A stretch of 64,000 bases of DNA from NCBI GenBank assembly GCA_945948515.1, contig CAMFBH010000006.1, forward strand, positions 1 to 64,000, read 5' to 3'. The notes beneath the pieces were generated by a model that worked only from the letters and a program-made list of their open reading frames with translations, did no database searches and had not been told where the DNA came from. This document shows, one piece after another, positions 1 through 8,834 of this stretch (position 1 is the stretch's first letter; every line of letters begins with the position of its first letter). The position numbers and the translations under genes were made by a program. This stretch comes from an uncultured Clostridia bacterium. Its GTDB lineage: Bacteria; Bacillota; Clostridia; Oscillospirales; Acutalibacteraceae.

Positions 1-79
1 GTATGGTATATGCCGTATCTGCTTCAGAGAGCTTGCTCACAAGGGCGAGATTCCCGGAGTAAAGAAATCATCTTGGTAA
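1..79 (+). CDS. rpsN: 30S ribosomal protein S14 (zinc type), 3' end only
   Basis: The window opens inside this gene. The reading frame from base 2 gives the last 25 residues, with a CRIC cysteine pair and a KKSSW end, which fit the short zinc-binding S14 of the 30S head. The upstream part lies outside the window. It is directly followed by S8, the standard spc operon order. The identification is secure despite the truncation because both the C-terminal sequence and the gene order match. Confidence 0.93.
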   Translation, partial: YGICRICFRELAHKGEIPGVKKSSW

Positions 80-118
80 GAACTAAGCTATTGCTAATTA
101 TATAAGGAGGAAATATCA

Positions 119-517
119 ATGCATATTACAGACCCTATCGCTGATATGCTTACAAGAATTCGTAATGCTAATTCAGCTAAGCACGAAACAGTAGATATTC
201 CTGCATCTAACATGAAGAAAGCAATTGCTCAGATTCTTGTAGATGAAGGTTATATCAAAGGATTTAAAGTAATCGACGACGGAAAACAGGGCGTTATCCG
301 CGTAACTCTTAAGTACGGTGAGGGAAAAACTCAGGTAATCACAGGACTTCGCAGAGTTTCAAAGCCCGGTCTCCGTATTTATTCAGACGTAGAAAATATG
401 CCGCGCGTTATGAAGGGACTCGGTGTTGCAATCGTTTCAACTTCAAAAGGCGTTATGACCGATAAAAATGCTCGTAAGCAGAATGTCGGCGGCGAAGTTT
501 TAGCATTCATTTGGTAA
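119..517 (+). CDS. rpsH: 30S ribosomal protein S8
   Basis: S8 is a primary 16S rRNA-binding protein of the 30S platform. The 132-residue product is the normal length. It starts [17 protein letters not shown] and ends in the conserved GGEVLAFIW region. An AAGGAGG ribosome binding site lies ten bases before the ATG. It sits between S14 and L6 in the spc operon. In other bacteria S8 represses spc translation; no S8-binding mimic was identified here. Confidence 0.98.
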   Translation: MHITDPIADMLTRIRNANSAKHETVDIPASNMKKAIAQILVDEGYIKGFKVIDDGKQGVIRVTLKYGEGKTQVITGLRRVSKPGLRIYSDVENMPRVMKGLGVAIVSTSKGVMTDKNARKQNVGGEVLAFIW

Positions 518-531
518 GGAGGTAAAAGTAT

Positions 532-1074
532 ATGTCTCGTATAGGCAGATTGCCGATTGCCATTCCGGCAGGCGTAGAAGTTAATGTTGACGATACAAAT
601 ACTGTTACCGTTAAAGGTCCCAAGGGAACTCTTACCCAGAATGTTCATCAAAACATTACAGTAAATGTTGAAGGCAACGAAATCCTTGTTACAAGACCCA
701 ACGATCAAAAGGAGAACAGAGCGCTTCACGGCCTCACCCGTTCACTCCTTGCAAATATGGTTAAGGGTGTAACAGAAGGTTTCTCAAAAACTCTTGAAGT
801 TAACGGTGTTGGTTACCGTGTTCAGATGCAGGGTTCAAACCTTGTTATGAACCTCGGTTTCTCACATCAGGTTATCATGGAGCCCATCGACGGTGTAAAG
901 ATTGAGACTCCCAATGCTAACACAATTATTGTTAGCGGTGCTGATAAGCAGAAGGTTGGACAGCTCGCAGCTCAGATTCGCGAGAAGAGACCTCCGGAGC
1001 CTTATAAGGGCAAGGGCATCAAGTATGCCGGAGAGCATATCCGTCGTAAAGAGGGTAAAGCAGGTAAGAAATAA
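532..1074 (+). CDS. rplF: 50S ribosomal protein L6
   Basis: L6 binds 23S rRNA near the factor-binding site. The 180-residue product begins [12 protein letters not shown]. It carries the KGPKG motif of the first L6 fold and the C-terminal signature around PEPYKGKGI. It follows S8 after 14 bases, with a strong AAGGAGG site before the ATG. Length and order are ordinary for a Firmicute. Confidence 0.98.
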   Translation: MSRIGRLPIAIPAGVEVNVDDTNTVTVKGPKGTLTQNVHQNITVNVEGNEILVTRPNDQKENRALHGLTRSLLANMVKGVTEGFSKTLEVNGVGYRVQMQGSNLVMNLGFSHQVIMEPIDGVKIETPNANTIIVSGADKQKVGQLAAQIREKRPPEPYKGKGIKYAGEHIRRKEGKAGKK

Positions 1075-1092
1075 GAGAAGGAGTGAGTACAA

Positions 1093-1452
1093 ATGGTTTC
1101 AAGACAAGACAGTAACAAAGCAAGACAGAAACGTCATACCCGTGTTCGTGGTAAGATTTCAGGAACTGCTGAGCGTCCGAGACTCAATGTGTATCGCTCT
1201 CTCAGCAATATCTATGTTCAGTTGATTGATGATGTTGCAGGCGTAACTCTTGCAAGCGCATCAACAACAGAAAAAAGCTTTACAGAGTATGGCGGAAACA
1301 TTGAAGCAGCAAAAGCTGTTGGAAGCACATTGGCAAAAAGAGCCGCAGAAAAAGGCATTACAGAATGCGTATTTGACCGCGGCGGTTATGTTTATCACGG
1401 CCGCGTAGCTGCAGTAGCAGACGGCGCTCGTGAAGGCGGACTTAAGTTCTAA
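1093..1452 (+). CDS. rplR: 50S ribosomal protein L18
   Basis: L18 binds 5S rRNA in the central protuberance. The 119-residue product has a basic N-terminus with RQKRHTRVR and the family end [12 protein letters not shown]...GGLKF. It starts 18 bases after L6 behind a GAAGGAG site and continues the spc order. Confidence 0.98.
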   Translation: MVSRQDSNKARQKRHTRVRGKISGTAERPRLNVYRSLSNIYVQLIDDVAGVTLASASTTEKSFTEYGGNIEAAKAVGSTLAKRAAEKGITECVFDRGGYVYHGRVAAVADGAREGGLKF

Positions 1453-1469
1453 AGAAGGAGGTAATACTT

Positions 1470-1973
1470 TTGGCTACAAAGATTGACGCATCTTCAATGG
1501 AACTTGAAGAAAGAGTTGTTACCATCAACCGTGTTTCAAAAACGGTAAAAGGTGGTAGAATTTTCAAATTTTCCGCACTCGTAGTTGTTGGTGACGGAAA
1601 CGGCCTTGTTGGTTTCGGCATCGGCAAATCCGGTGAAGTTCCGGATGCAATCCGTAAGGGTATAGAAGACGCAAAGAAAAATTTAATCAAGGTTTCACTC
1701 AGAGGAACAACAATCCCTCATGAAATCGTTGGTAAATTCGGAGCAGGTGAGGTTCTCCTTATGCCTGCACCGCAAGGTACCGGAGTTATTGCCGGCGGTC
1801 CCGTTCGTGCCGTTGTTGAAACAGTCGGCATTAAGGATATCAGAACAAAGGCAATCCGTTCAAACAATCCCTGCAATGTTGTTAGAGCAACAATCGACGG
1901 ACTCTCAAAGCTTCGCAATGCAGAAGAGGTTGCTGCAATTCGCGGCATATCCGTTAAAGAAGTAATAGGTTAA
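1470..1973 (+). CDS. rpsE: 30S ribosomal protein S5
   Basis: S5 contributes to decoding accuracy and mRNA unwinding at the 30S entry channel. The 167-residue product has the N-terminal double-stranded RNA-binding part ([26 protein letters not shown]) and the C-terminal fold ending ISVKEVIG. Initiation is at a TTG at 1470. It lies a suitable distance after GAAGGAGG, and no in-frame ATG occurs before the conserved domain. Confidence 0.97.
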   Translation: MATKIDASSMELEERVVTINRVSKTVKGGRIFKFSALVVVGDGNGLVGFGIGKSGEVPDAIRKGIEDAKKNLIKVSLRGTTIPHEIVGKFGAGEVLLMPAPQGTGVIAGGPVRAVVETVGIKDIRTKAIRSNNPCNVVRATIDGLSKLRNAEEVAAIRGISVKEVIG

Positions 1974-1986
1974 GGAGGGTGGAACT

Positions 1987-2166
1987 ATGGCAGATATTAA
2001 AGTAACACTCAAGAAAAGCTTAATTGGTAGCAAAAAAGACCAAATTGCCACCGCCCATTCTTTAGGCCTTCGTAAAATCGGCGATATCGCGGTTCAGCCG
2101 GATAACGCTATGACACAGGGTAAAATCAAAAAGATTTCTCACCTTGTTGCAATTGTAGAAGAATAA
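1987..2166 (+). CDS. rpmD: 50S ribosomal protein L30
   Basis: This short 59-codon gene lies in the gap between S5 and L15, where L30 is expected. The product starts MADIKVTLKKSLIG, has the family segment ATAHSLGLRKIGD, and ends with ISHLVAIVEE. An AAGGAGGG site precedes the ATG. It is a small globular protein of the large subunit. Confidence 0.97.
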   Translation: MADIKVTLKKSLIGSKKDQIATAHSLGLRKIGDIAVQPDNAMTQGKIKKISHLVAIVEE

Positions 2167-2181
2167 GGGAGGTGCAAAGAT

Positions 2182-2625
2182 ATGAAATTGCATGAACTTT
2201 CTCCTGCCGAAGGCTCAAAAAAGGCAGTTAAGCGTATCGGACGCGGTGCCGGTTCAGGCCAGGGAAAAACAGCAGGTAAAGGTCATAAGGGTCAGAAGGC
2301 CCGTTCAGGTTACAGCCGTCGTTTCGGATTTGAAGGCGGTCAGATGCCTCTCCAAAGACGCGTTCCCAAAAGAGGTTTTAACAACATCTTTGCAACAGAG
2401 TATGCAATCGTTAATGTTGCTTCTCTCGAGGAAAGATTTGAAGCAGGCGCAACTGTTAATGCAGAAAGCTTAAAAGCCTGCGGACTTATTAAGAAAGAGC
2501 TTGACGGTGTCAAGGTACTTGGTAAAGGCGAAATCACTAAAGCATTAACCGTTCAGGCAGCTGCCGTTTCGGAAAGTGCTAAGGCTAAAATTGAAGCAGC
2601 AGGTGGCAAGGTGGAGGTGCTTTAA
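2182..2625 (+). CDS. rplO: 50S ribosomal protein L15
   Basis: L15 is a late-assembly protein of the 50S subunit. The 147-residue product has the glycine- and lysine-rich extended N-terminus ([19 protein letters not shown]) and a compact C-terminal domain ending AGGKVEVL. Its stop codon abuts the secY start codon, so the two are probably translationally coupled. Confidence 0.98.
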   Translation: MKLHELSPAEGSKKAVKRIGRGAGSGQGKTAGKGHKGQKARSGYSRRFGFEGGQMPLQRRVPKRGFNNIFATEYAIVNVASLEERFEAGATVNAESLKACGLIKKELDGVKVLGKGEITKALTVQAAAVSESAKAKIEAAGGKVEVL

Positions 2626-3975
2626 ATGATTAAAACCTTCATTAATGCATGGAAAGTACCCGACATTAGAAAAAAGCTTTTATTCACTTGTTTTATCATT
2701 CTCATTTTCAGACTCGGTTCATTTATTCCTGTTCCGTTTCTTAACATTGCAACTGAGATTGATACCGGTAAGGGAAACACAATTTTAACTTACCTTAGTT
2801 TGATGACAGGTAGTGCATTCAACTACGGAACCGTATTTGCAATGTCAATTACCCCGTACATCAATGCTTCAATTATTATGCAGCTCCTTGCAGTTGCAAT
2901 TCCCGCTCTTGAGCGTCTTCAGAAGGAAGGCGAAGAAGGAAGAAAAAAGATTGCATCAATTACTCGTGTTGTAACAGTTGCTCTCGGTCTTCTTCAGTCT
3001 CTTGCTTATTTCTTCTATCTCCGTTCAAGTGGATATCTCCTTAAGAATGCAGACGGCACAGCTTTCACAGGCTTTGCAGCTGTTTTCCAGGCTATCGTAA
3101 TAATTCTTGTTCTTACAGCAGGAACAGCCGTTATTATGTGGCTCGGTGAGCAAATCACTCTTAAGGGCATCGGCAACGGTATTTCGATTATCCTCTTTGC
3201 AGGTATCGTTTCCCGTTTCCCGACTCTCATCAAGCAGCTCTTCCAGTATCTTGACACAGGAAGAACAGTTTATAAAATACTTGTTCCGGTTGTATGTGTA
3301 TTCTTCCTTCTTATGGTTGCATACATCGTATTTATGGATAATGCGGAGAGAAGACTTCCGATTCAGTACGCAAAGCGTGTTGTAGGCCGTAAGCAGTTCG
3401 GCGGACAGTCAACTCATATGCCGATTAAGGTTAATATGAGCGGCGTACTTCCCGTAATCTTCGCTTCCTCAATCCTTTCAATTCCGGCAACAGTTCAAAT
3501 GTTTATCAGCTCAGATAAATACACAGGAACCTTCTGGGAAGATTTCTTTAATGCTTTCCAGAGCGATTCGTGGTGGTACGCAGCAATGTACTTTGTAGGA
3601 ATCATCTTCTTTGCATATTTCTATAGCACAATTCAGTACAACCCGATTGAAATGGCTAACAACCTTCGTAAGAATAACGGTGCAATTCCTGGTATCCGTC
3701 CCGGTAAGCCCACCTCTGACTATATCTTCAGAGTGCTCAGCCGTCTTACTCTTATCGGAGCATTAATGCTCAGCGTTGTTGCTCTTGCTCCGCTGATTTA
3801 TTCACTCGTTTGCGATATGGCAATTAAGCCCTTGACCGAAAACGGAAATGACGGCGGAATGTCAATTTCACTCGGCGGTACATCAATCATCATCATGTGC
3901 GGCGTTGCTCTTGAAACTGTTCGTCAGCTTGAGAGCCAGCTTATGATGCGCCACTACAAAGGATTTCTTGATTAA
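2626..3975 (+). CDS. secY: Preprotein translocase subunit SecY
   Basis: SecY forms the membrane channel of the Sec translocon with SecE and SecG. The 449-residue product has the usual ten membrane segments. The family motif GNGISIILFAGIV and the cytoplasmic loop GQSTHMPIKVNMSGVLPVIFA are both visible. It starts immediately after L15, whose last codons supply the GGAGGTG ribosome binding site. It is followed by adk, as in most Firmicutes. Confidence 0.98.
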   Translation: MIKTFINAWKVPDIRKKLLFTCFIILIFRLGSFIPVPFLNIATEIDTGKGNTILTYLSLMTGSAFNYGTVFAMSITPYINASIIMQLLAVAIPALERLQKEGEEGRKKIASITRVVTVALGLLQSLAYFFYLRSSGYLLKNADGTAFTGFAAVFQAIVIILVLTAGTAVIMWLGEQITLKGIGNGISIILFAGIVSRFPTLIKQLFQYLDTGRTVYKILVPVVCVFFLLMVAYIVFMDNAERRLPIQYAKRVVGRKQFGGQSTHMPIKVNMSGVLPVIFASSILSIPATVQMFISSDKYTGTFWEDFFNAFQSDSWWYAAMYFVGIIFFAYFYSTIQYNPIEMANNLRKNNGAIPGIRPGKPTSDYIFRVLSRLTLIGALMLSVVALAPLIYSLVCDMAIKPLTENGNDGGMSISLGGTSIIIMCGVALETVRQLESQLMMRHYKGFLD

Positions 3976-3993
3976 TCGAAAGGATGTTAACTT

Positions 3994-4626
3994 ATGAAAC
4001 TTATTCTTCTCGGAGCTCCGGGTGCCGGTAAAGGCACTCAGGCAGAAAAGATTTGCGACAAGCTTGGCATCCCAACAATTTCAACCGGTAACATTCTTCG
4101 TGCCGCCGTTAAAGACGGCACGGAAATGGGACTTAAGGCTAAGGGTTATATGGATGCCGGAGACCTTGTTCCCGATGAGGTTGTTATCGGAATAATTAAA
4201 GATCGCCTTGCAGAAGACGATTGCAAAAACGGCTTTATTCTTGACGGATTCCCGAGAACCATTCCTCAGGCTGAGGCTCTTGCTCAGGCAGGAATTGATA
4301 TTGATAAGGTTATCGATATTGAGGTTCCCGATGAAAAGATTACCGCAAGAATGAGCGGCCGCCGTGTTTGCGCTAAATGTGCAAACTCTTATCACATCGA
4401 ATACAAAAAGCCTCAGGTTGAAGGCGTTTGCGATTCATGCGGCGGCGAATTAATTCAGCGCAAGGATGATCATCCCGATACCGTTTTGAAAAGACTGGTT
4501 GAGTATCATAAGCTCACTGAGCCTCTTAAGGATTTCTACTCAAATCTCGGAAAGCTCAGAATCGTGGAAGGTCAGGAAGAGGTTGCAGACACTACTGCAC
4601 TTGTTTTCAGCGCTTTGGAGGATTAA
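3994..4626 (+). CDS. adk: Adenylate kinase, zinc-LID type
   Basis: It interconverts ATP plus AMP and two ADP. The P-loop GAPGAGKGTQ lies near the N-terminus, the AMP-binding segment DGFPRTIPQA in the middle, and the long LID carries CAKC and CDSC pairs, which bind structural zinc in Gram-positive enzymes. The length of 210 residues is typical. An AAAGGA site precedes the ATG. It sits between secY and map. Confidence 0.98.
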   Translation: MKLILLGAPGAGKGTQAEKICDKLGIPTISTGNILRAAVKDGTEMGLKAKGYMDAGDLVPDEVVIGIIKDRLAEDDCKNGFILDGFPRTIPQAEALAQAGIDIDKVIDIEVPDEKITARMSGRRVCAKCANSYHIEYKKPQVEGVCDSCGGELIQRKDDHPDTVLKRLVEYHKLTEPLKDFYSNLGKLRIVEGQEEVADTTALVFSALED

Positions 4627-4627
4627 C

Positions 4628-5377
4628 ATGATAGTGCTTAAAACCGGTCGTGAGATTGAGCTTATGAAAGAAGCTTGTAAAATCTCCGCCGAAGCATTAA
4701 GAGTAGCGGGCGAAGCGGTTAAACCCGGTGTCTCAACAAAAGAGATAGATAAAATCGCTTATGACTTCATTATTAAGTGCGGTGCGAAACCGAATTTTCT
4801 TAATTATGCAGGCTATCCCGCTACCGCATGTATTTCCATAAATGATGAAGTAATTCATGGCATACCGAAGAAAGACAGAATTATTAAAGACGGCGATATA
4901 GTCAGCATAGACCTCGGCGCCGCAATCAATGGATATAACGGCGATAATGCTGCAACTTTTGTTGCGGGGGAGTGTTCTCCCGAAGCACAGCGGCTGATAG
5001 ATACCACCCGCGAAAGCCTTTATAAAGGCATCGAGCAGGCGGTACCCGGCAACAGAATCGGCGATATTTCCAATGCGGTTCAAACCTATTGCGAGGAAAG
5101 AGGCTTTTCTGTTGTCAGAGATTTTGTCGGACACGGTGTCGGAACAAAGCTTCATGAAGACCCGAGCGTACCTAACTTCGGACACGCCGGCCGTGGTATC
5201 AGACTTTTACCCGGAATGACATTGGCAATTGAGCCGATGATAAATCAGGGAACCTACAAGGTTAAACAGCTGTCAGACGGCTGGACCGTAAAAACCGCAG
5301 ACGGAAAGCTTTCCGCTCATTTTGAGCATACTGTGGCTATAACAAGCAACGGTCCCGTAATTCTGACAAAAGTCTGA
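4628..5377 (+). CDS. map: Methionine aminopeptidase, type I
   Basis: It removes the initiator methionine from nascent proteins. The ATG at 4628 gives 249 residues starting MIVLKTGREIELMK. It lies just after the adk stop, and longer in-frame starts would overlap adk. The metal ligands are visible in SIDLGA, YNGDNAAT, VGHGVG, AIEPM and FEHTVAIT. Clostridia often have a KOW-domain gene between map and infA; here there is only a 95-base gap without one. Confidence 0.97.
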   Translation: MIVLKTGREIELMKEACKISAEALRVAGEAVKPGVSTKEIDKIAYDFIIKCGAKPNFLNYAGYPATACISINDEVIHGIPKKDRIIKDGDIVSIDLGAAINGYNGDNAATFVAGECSPEAQRLIDTTRESLYKGIEQAVPGNRIGDISNAVQTYCEERGFSVVRDFVGHGVGTKLHEDPSVPNFGHAGRGIRLLPGMTLAIEPMINQGTYKVKQLSDGWTVKTADGKLSAHFEHTVAITSNGPVILTKV

Positions 5378-5475
5378 AAAAGGTTCATATCAATTGCATC
5401 AGTGATTAATGTGATTCCGGCTAAAGCAAAAACAATCATCAAATCGTTTTTATTATTATTCAGCGAGGTAAAATG

Positions 5476-5694
5476 ATGTCAAAGTCAGATATGATTGAAG
5501 TTGAAGGTACTGTGGTTGAGGCAATGCCTAACACAACCTTTAAGGTTGCATTAAAGAACGACCACATTATTTTAGCCCATATTTCGGGAAAGCTCAGAAT
5601 GAATAACATTCGCATTCTTCCCGGAGATAAGGTAACAATTGAGATGTCACCGTACGACCTCACTAAAGGCCGTATCATTTGGCGCTCAAAGTAA
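5476..5694 (+). CDS. infA: Translation initiation factor IF-1
   Basis: IF-1 binds the 30S A site during initiation. The product is an S1-like OB-fold of 72 residues ([19 protein letters not shown] to GRIIWRSK). Two tandem ATG codons are possible, at 5473 and 5476. The second is preferred because it matches the family start and lies seven bases from the GCGAGG site. It is followed by rpmJ. Confidence 0.96.
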   Translation: MSKSDMIEVEGTVVEAMPNTTFKVALKNDHIILAHISGKLRMNNIRILPGDKVTIEMSPYDLTKGRIIWRSK

Positions 5695-5711
5695 TAAAGG
5701 AGGATATTCAA

Positions 5712-5825
5712 ATGAAAGTCAGACCTTCTGTTAAGAAAATTTGTGAAAAATGCAAAATCATTAAGCGCAATGGAAAAGTAATGGTTATCTGTGAAAATCC
5801 AAAGCACAAACAGCGTCAGGGCTAA
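5712..5825 (+). CDS. rpmJ: 50S ribosomal protein L36
   Basis: A 37-codon gene behind an AAAGGAGG site, between IF-1 and S13. The product starts [15 protein letters not shown] and ends NPKHKQRQG. It keeps the three cysteines and one histidine of the zinc-binding form of L36. This is its usual position. Confidence 0.97.
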   Translation: MKVRPSVKKICEKCKIIKRNGKVMVICENPKHKQRQG

Positions 5826-5853
5826 TCCCTGAAAAATAATCGGAGGTGCAACT

Positions 5854-6222
5854 ATGGCACGAATTTCAGGTGTTGACTTACCTAATGATAAAAGAGTAGA
5901 AATCGGTCTTACCTATATTTACGGTATCGGCCGCAAAACTGCTACTGATATTATCAAAGCAACAGGCATCAATCCGGATACCCGCGTAAGAGATCTTACC
6001 GAGGATGAAATTTCAAAAATCCGTGATTACATTGAAAAGAATGTAACTGTTGAAGGTGACCTTCGCAGGGATGTTGCTTTTGATATTAAAAGACTTATTG
6101 AAATCGGTTGCTATCGCGGCGTGCGTCACAGAAAGGGACTTCCCGTTAGAGGTCAAACTTCTAAGAACAATGCACGCACACGCAAGGGTCCCAAGAAGAC
6201 CATAGCAAACAAGAAGAAATAA
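5854..6222 (+). CDS. rpsM: 30S ribosomal protein S13
   Basis: S13 lies in the 30S head and touches the P-site tRNA and L5. The 122-residue product starts [21 protein letters not shown]. It has the helix-hairpin-helix segment YGIGRKTA and the basic tail around [11 protein letters not shown]. It opens the alpha-operon part of the transcript behind a CGGAGGTG site. Confidence 0.98.
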   Translation: MARISGVDLPNDKRVEIGLTYIYGIGRKTATDIIKATGINPDTRVRDLTEDEISKIRDYIEKNVTVEGDLRRDVAFDIKRLIEIGCYRGVRHRKGLPVRGQTSKNNARTRKGPKKTIANKKK

Positions 6223-6243
6223 TCGTAGGAGGAAATTTGCAGT

Positions 6244-6642
6244 ATGGCTACAGCAAAAAAAGCCACCGGTTCACGCAGACGCCGTGAAAAGAAAAACATT
6301 GAACGTGGTACAGCCCATATTCAATCAACCTTCAACAATACTATTGTAACCATTTCCGACACACAGGGAAACGCAGTTTCATGGGCAAGTGCCGGTGAAA
6401 TGGGCTTCAGAGGTTCCAGAAAATCTACTCCGTTTGCAGCTCAAACAGCAGCAGAAACAGCAGCTAAAGCAGCTATGGAACACGGTATGAAGACTGTTGA
6501 AGTTTATGTTAAAGGTCCCGGTGCGGGCCGTGAAGCAGCTATCAGAGCTTTACAGAGCGCAGGCTTAGAGGTTAGTCTTATTAAAGATGTTACTCCTATC
6601 CCGCACAATGGTTGTCGTCCGCCTAAGAGACGCCGCGTATAA
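6244..6642 (+). CDS. rpsK: 30S ribosomal protein S11
   Basis: S11 forms part of the mRNA exit site on the 30S platform. The 132-residue product has the family segments [14 protein letters not shown] and [17 protein letters not shown]. It follows S13 with 21 bases between them and an AGGAGG site. Confidence 0.98.
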   Translation: MATAKKATGSRRRREKKNIERGTAHIQSTFNNTIVTISDTQGNAVSWASAGEMGFRGSRKSTPFAAQTAAETAAKAAMEHGMKTVEVYVKGPGAGREAAIRALQSAGLEVSLIKDVTPIPHNGCRPPKRRRV

Positions 6643-6662
6643 TTTTTTGGAGGTGACTTAAC

Positions 6663-7289
6663 ATGGCAAGATATACAGGACCGGCATGTAAGCTTTGCCG
6701 CCGCGAAGGCAAAAAGCTTTTCCTTAAAGGAGACAGATGCTACACAAGCAAATGTGCCGTTGAACGCCGTTCATATGCACCCGGACAGCATGGTGCAAAC
6801 CGCAAAAAGACTTCGGAATACGGTCTCCAGCTCCGTGCAAAGCAGAGCGCTCGCCGTTACTACGGCATCGGAGAAAGCCAGTTCCATAAATATTTCCTTA
6901 TGGCTGACCGTAAGGCTGGTGTAACAGGTTCAAACCTTCTTCAGATTTGTGAGAGCCGTTTGGACAATGTTGTTTACACAGCAGGATTCGCAAGCTCAAG
7001 AGCTCAGGCTCGTCAGTTTGTTAATCACGCTCATTTCACTGTAAACGGCACTAAGGTTGACATTCCTTCTTATCTCGTTAAGGCAGGAGATGTTGTTGCT
7101 GTTAAAGAAACAAGCAAATCAACAGAGGAATTCAAAACAGTTGTTGAGGCTAATGCAGCTCGTCCCGTTCCTCAGTGGCTTGATGTAAACAAAGATGCAA
7201 TGTCAGCAAAGGTTGTAAAGCTTCCCGACAGAGAAGAAATTGCAACACCTGTTGAAGAGCATTTAATCGTTGAGTTCTATTCTAAATAA
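6663..7289 (+). CDS. rpsD: 30S ribosomal protein S4, zinc-finger form
   Basis: S4 nucleates 30S assembly. The 208-residue product retains the N-terminal cysteine set (CKLC, then C and C in RCYTSKC) that defines the zinc-binding version, followed by the S4 RNA-binding domain ([14 protein letters not shown]...[11 protein letters not shown]). In B. subtilis rpsD is monocistronic; here it lies in the alpha operon. The 117-base gap after it carries two hairpins. Confidence 0.98.
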   Translation: MARYTGPACKLCRREGKKLFLKGDRCYTSKCAVERRSYAPGQHGANRKKTSEYGLQLRAKQSARRYYGIGESQFHKYFLMADRKAGVTGSNLLQICESRLDNVVYTAGFASSRAQARQFVNHAHFTVNGTKVDIPSYLVKAGDVVAVKETSKSTEEFKTVVEANAARPVPQWLDVNKDAMSAKVVKLPDREEIATPVEEHLIVEFYSK

Positions 7290-7312
7290 TAACTGATTAT
7301 TTAGAGCAGCAA

Positions 7313-7385
7313 CGCAATAGGCGCATTGCGCTGAAACTAATTTAACGAACGGCGGAATTGCTTCAGAAATGAAGCAATATCCCGC
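7313..7385 (+). promoter_or_regulatory. Two hairpins in the rpsD-rpoA gap
   Basis: The gap holds one short hairpin (CGCAAT at 7313-7318 against ATTGCG at 7325-7330). A second, stronger one pairs ATTGCTTC at 7357-7364 with GAAGCAAT at 7371-7378 and is extended by GCGG/CCGC flanks. Neither has a following T-run, so they are not ordinary terminators. They may be processing, stability or translation-control structures. Confidence 0.5.
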
Positions 7386-7406
7386 TAAATTTAAGGAGGC
7401 TTTTAA

Positions 7407-8363
7407 ATGATAGAAATTGATAAGCCTAAAATCGAAATTGTAGATTTATCTACCCAGGGAAGCAGAAGCGTAGGAAAATTTGTTGTTGAACCTCTTGAAA
7501 GAGGCTTTGGAACAACACTCGGAAACTCAATGAGAAGAGTTCTTCTTTCATCACTTCCGGGCTATGCAATCACTTCCGTTAAGATTGACGGTGTTTTACA
7601 TGAGTTTTCAACAATCCCGAAGGTTAAGGAAGATGTAACCGAGATTGTTCTGAATCTTAAAGATGTTATCCTTAAAATTCACGGTGATTGTGCAAAAACA
7701 CTTTATATTGAAGCAAACGGTGAGGGCGAAATAACAGCAGGGGATATCGTTCACGATTCCGATGTTGAAATTCTCAATCCCGAGCTTCATATTGCTTATC
7801 TTGACGAAGGTGCAGTTGTTAATATGGAGCTTACTGCTGATTACGGCAGAGGATATATTCCCTGTGACCGCAATAAGCAGCTTATGAATCTTCCTATCGG
7901 AACTATTGCAATAGATTCCATCTACACTCCCGTTCTCAAGGTTAATTACACTGTTGAGAACACCCGTGTAGGACAGCAAACTGACCTTGACAAGCTTATT
8001 CTCGATGTAGAAACAGACGGCACTATTCCTGCAGACGAGGCTGCCTCTCTTGCAGCCAAGATTCTCAATGACCATCTCAGATTGTTTGTTGACCTTTCCG
8101 AAGAAGTGGCAAGTCAGGAAACAATGGTTGTTAAGGATGATGACGGTAAAGAAAAAGTCCTTGAGATGACTATTGAGGAGCTTGACCTTTCCGTTCGCTC
8201 ATTCAACTGTTTGAAGAGAGCCGGAATTAATACAGTAGAAGATTTAATCGGTAAATCCGAAGAAGATATGATGAAGGTTAGAAACCTCGGACGCAAGTCG
8301 CTTGATGAAGTTGTTGCAAAGCTTCAGTCGCTCGGTTTCAGCCTTAGTCATGATGAGGACTAA
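7407..8363 (+). CDS. rpoA: DNA-directed RNA polymerase subunit alpha
   Basis: The alpha subunit dimerises to scaffold RNA polymerase. The 318-residue product has the N-terminal assembly domain ([23 protein letters not shown]) and, after a linker near residue 235, the helix-hairpin-helix C-terminal domain ([16 protein letters not shown]...[12 protein letters not shown]) that contacts UP elements and activators. A TAAGGAGG site lies before the ATG. Confidence 0.98.
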   Translation: MIEIDKPKIEIVDLSTQGSRSVGKFVVEPLERGFGTTLGNSMRRVLLSSLPGYAITSVKIDGVLHEFSTIPKVKEDVTEIVLNLKDVILKIHGDCAKTLYIEANGEGEITAGDIVHDSDVEILNPELHIAYLDEGAVVNMELTADYGRGYIPCDRNKQLMNLPIGTIAIDSIYTPVLKVNYTVENTRVGQQTDLDKLILDVETDGTIPADEAASLAAKILNDHLRLFVDLSEEVASQETMVVKDDDGKEKVLEMTIEELDLSVRSFNCLKRAGINTVEDLIGKSEEDMMKVRNLGRKSLDEVVAKLQSLGFSLSHDED

Positions 8364-8377
8364 AGGAGGGAATTTCA

Positions 8378-8722
8378 ATGCCAGGTTCCAGAAAATTAGG
8401 CAGAAAAACTGACCATAGAAATGCTATGCTCAGAGGAATGGTAACTTACCTTTTGGAAAACGGTGAAATTGAAACCACTGTAACAAGAGCTAAAGAGGTT
8501 CGTGCAATGGCAGAGAGAATGATTACTCTCGGCAAAAACAGTTCTTCTCTTCATTCAAAAAGACAGGCTCTTTCCTATATCACAAAGGAAGATGTAGTTA
8601 AAAAGCTTTTTGATGAAATTGCTCCCAAGTATGCAGACAAGAACGGTGGTTACACCAGCATTGTTAAAACAGGCCCGCGCCGCGGAGATGCAGCAGAAAT
8701 GTGCATTATTAAGCTTGTTTAA
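8378..8722 (+). CDS. rplQ: 50S ribosomal protein L17
   Basis: L17 lies near the peptide exit tunnel. The 114-residue product starts [20 protein letters not shown] and ends [12 protein letters not shown]. It is the last gene of the long ribosomal transcript, 14 bases after rpoA and just before a strong intrinsic terminator. Confidence 0.98.
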   Translation: MPGSRKLGRKTDHRNAMLRGMVTYLLENGEIETTVTRAKEVRAMAERMITLGKNSSSLHSKRQALSYITKEDVVKKLFDEIAPKYADKNGGYTSIVKTGPRRGDAAEMCIIKLV

Positions 8723-8741
8723 TCGGTAATTACAAAATCAG

Positions 8742-8778
8742 ATACTCTTTCTCATGTTTGAGAAAGAGTATTTTTTTG
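8742..8778 (+). terminator. Intrinsic terminator of the spc-alpha transcript
   Basis: A perfect 12-base-pair stem (8742-8753 with 8760-8771) and six-base loop are followed by a T-run interrupted by one G. It lies directly after rplQ and separates the ribosomal operon from the surface-protein gene. Confidence 0.93.
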
Positions 8779-8834
8779 TTTCTTTTTCTGCTTATATATG
8801 TTAAAATAAAGTAAATTAAGAACGGAGGTGCATT

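Noticed and set aside
5378..5472. KOW-domain ribosomal-like gene between map and infA
   Set aside because: Many Clostridia have one there, but no reading frame in this gap encodes it.
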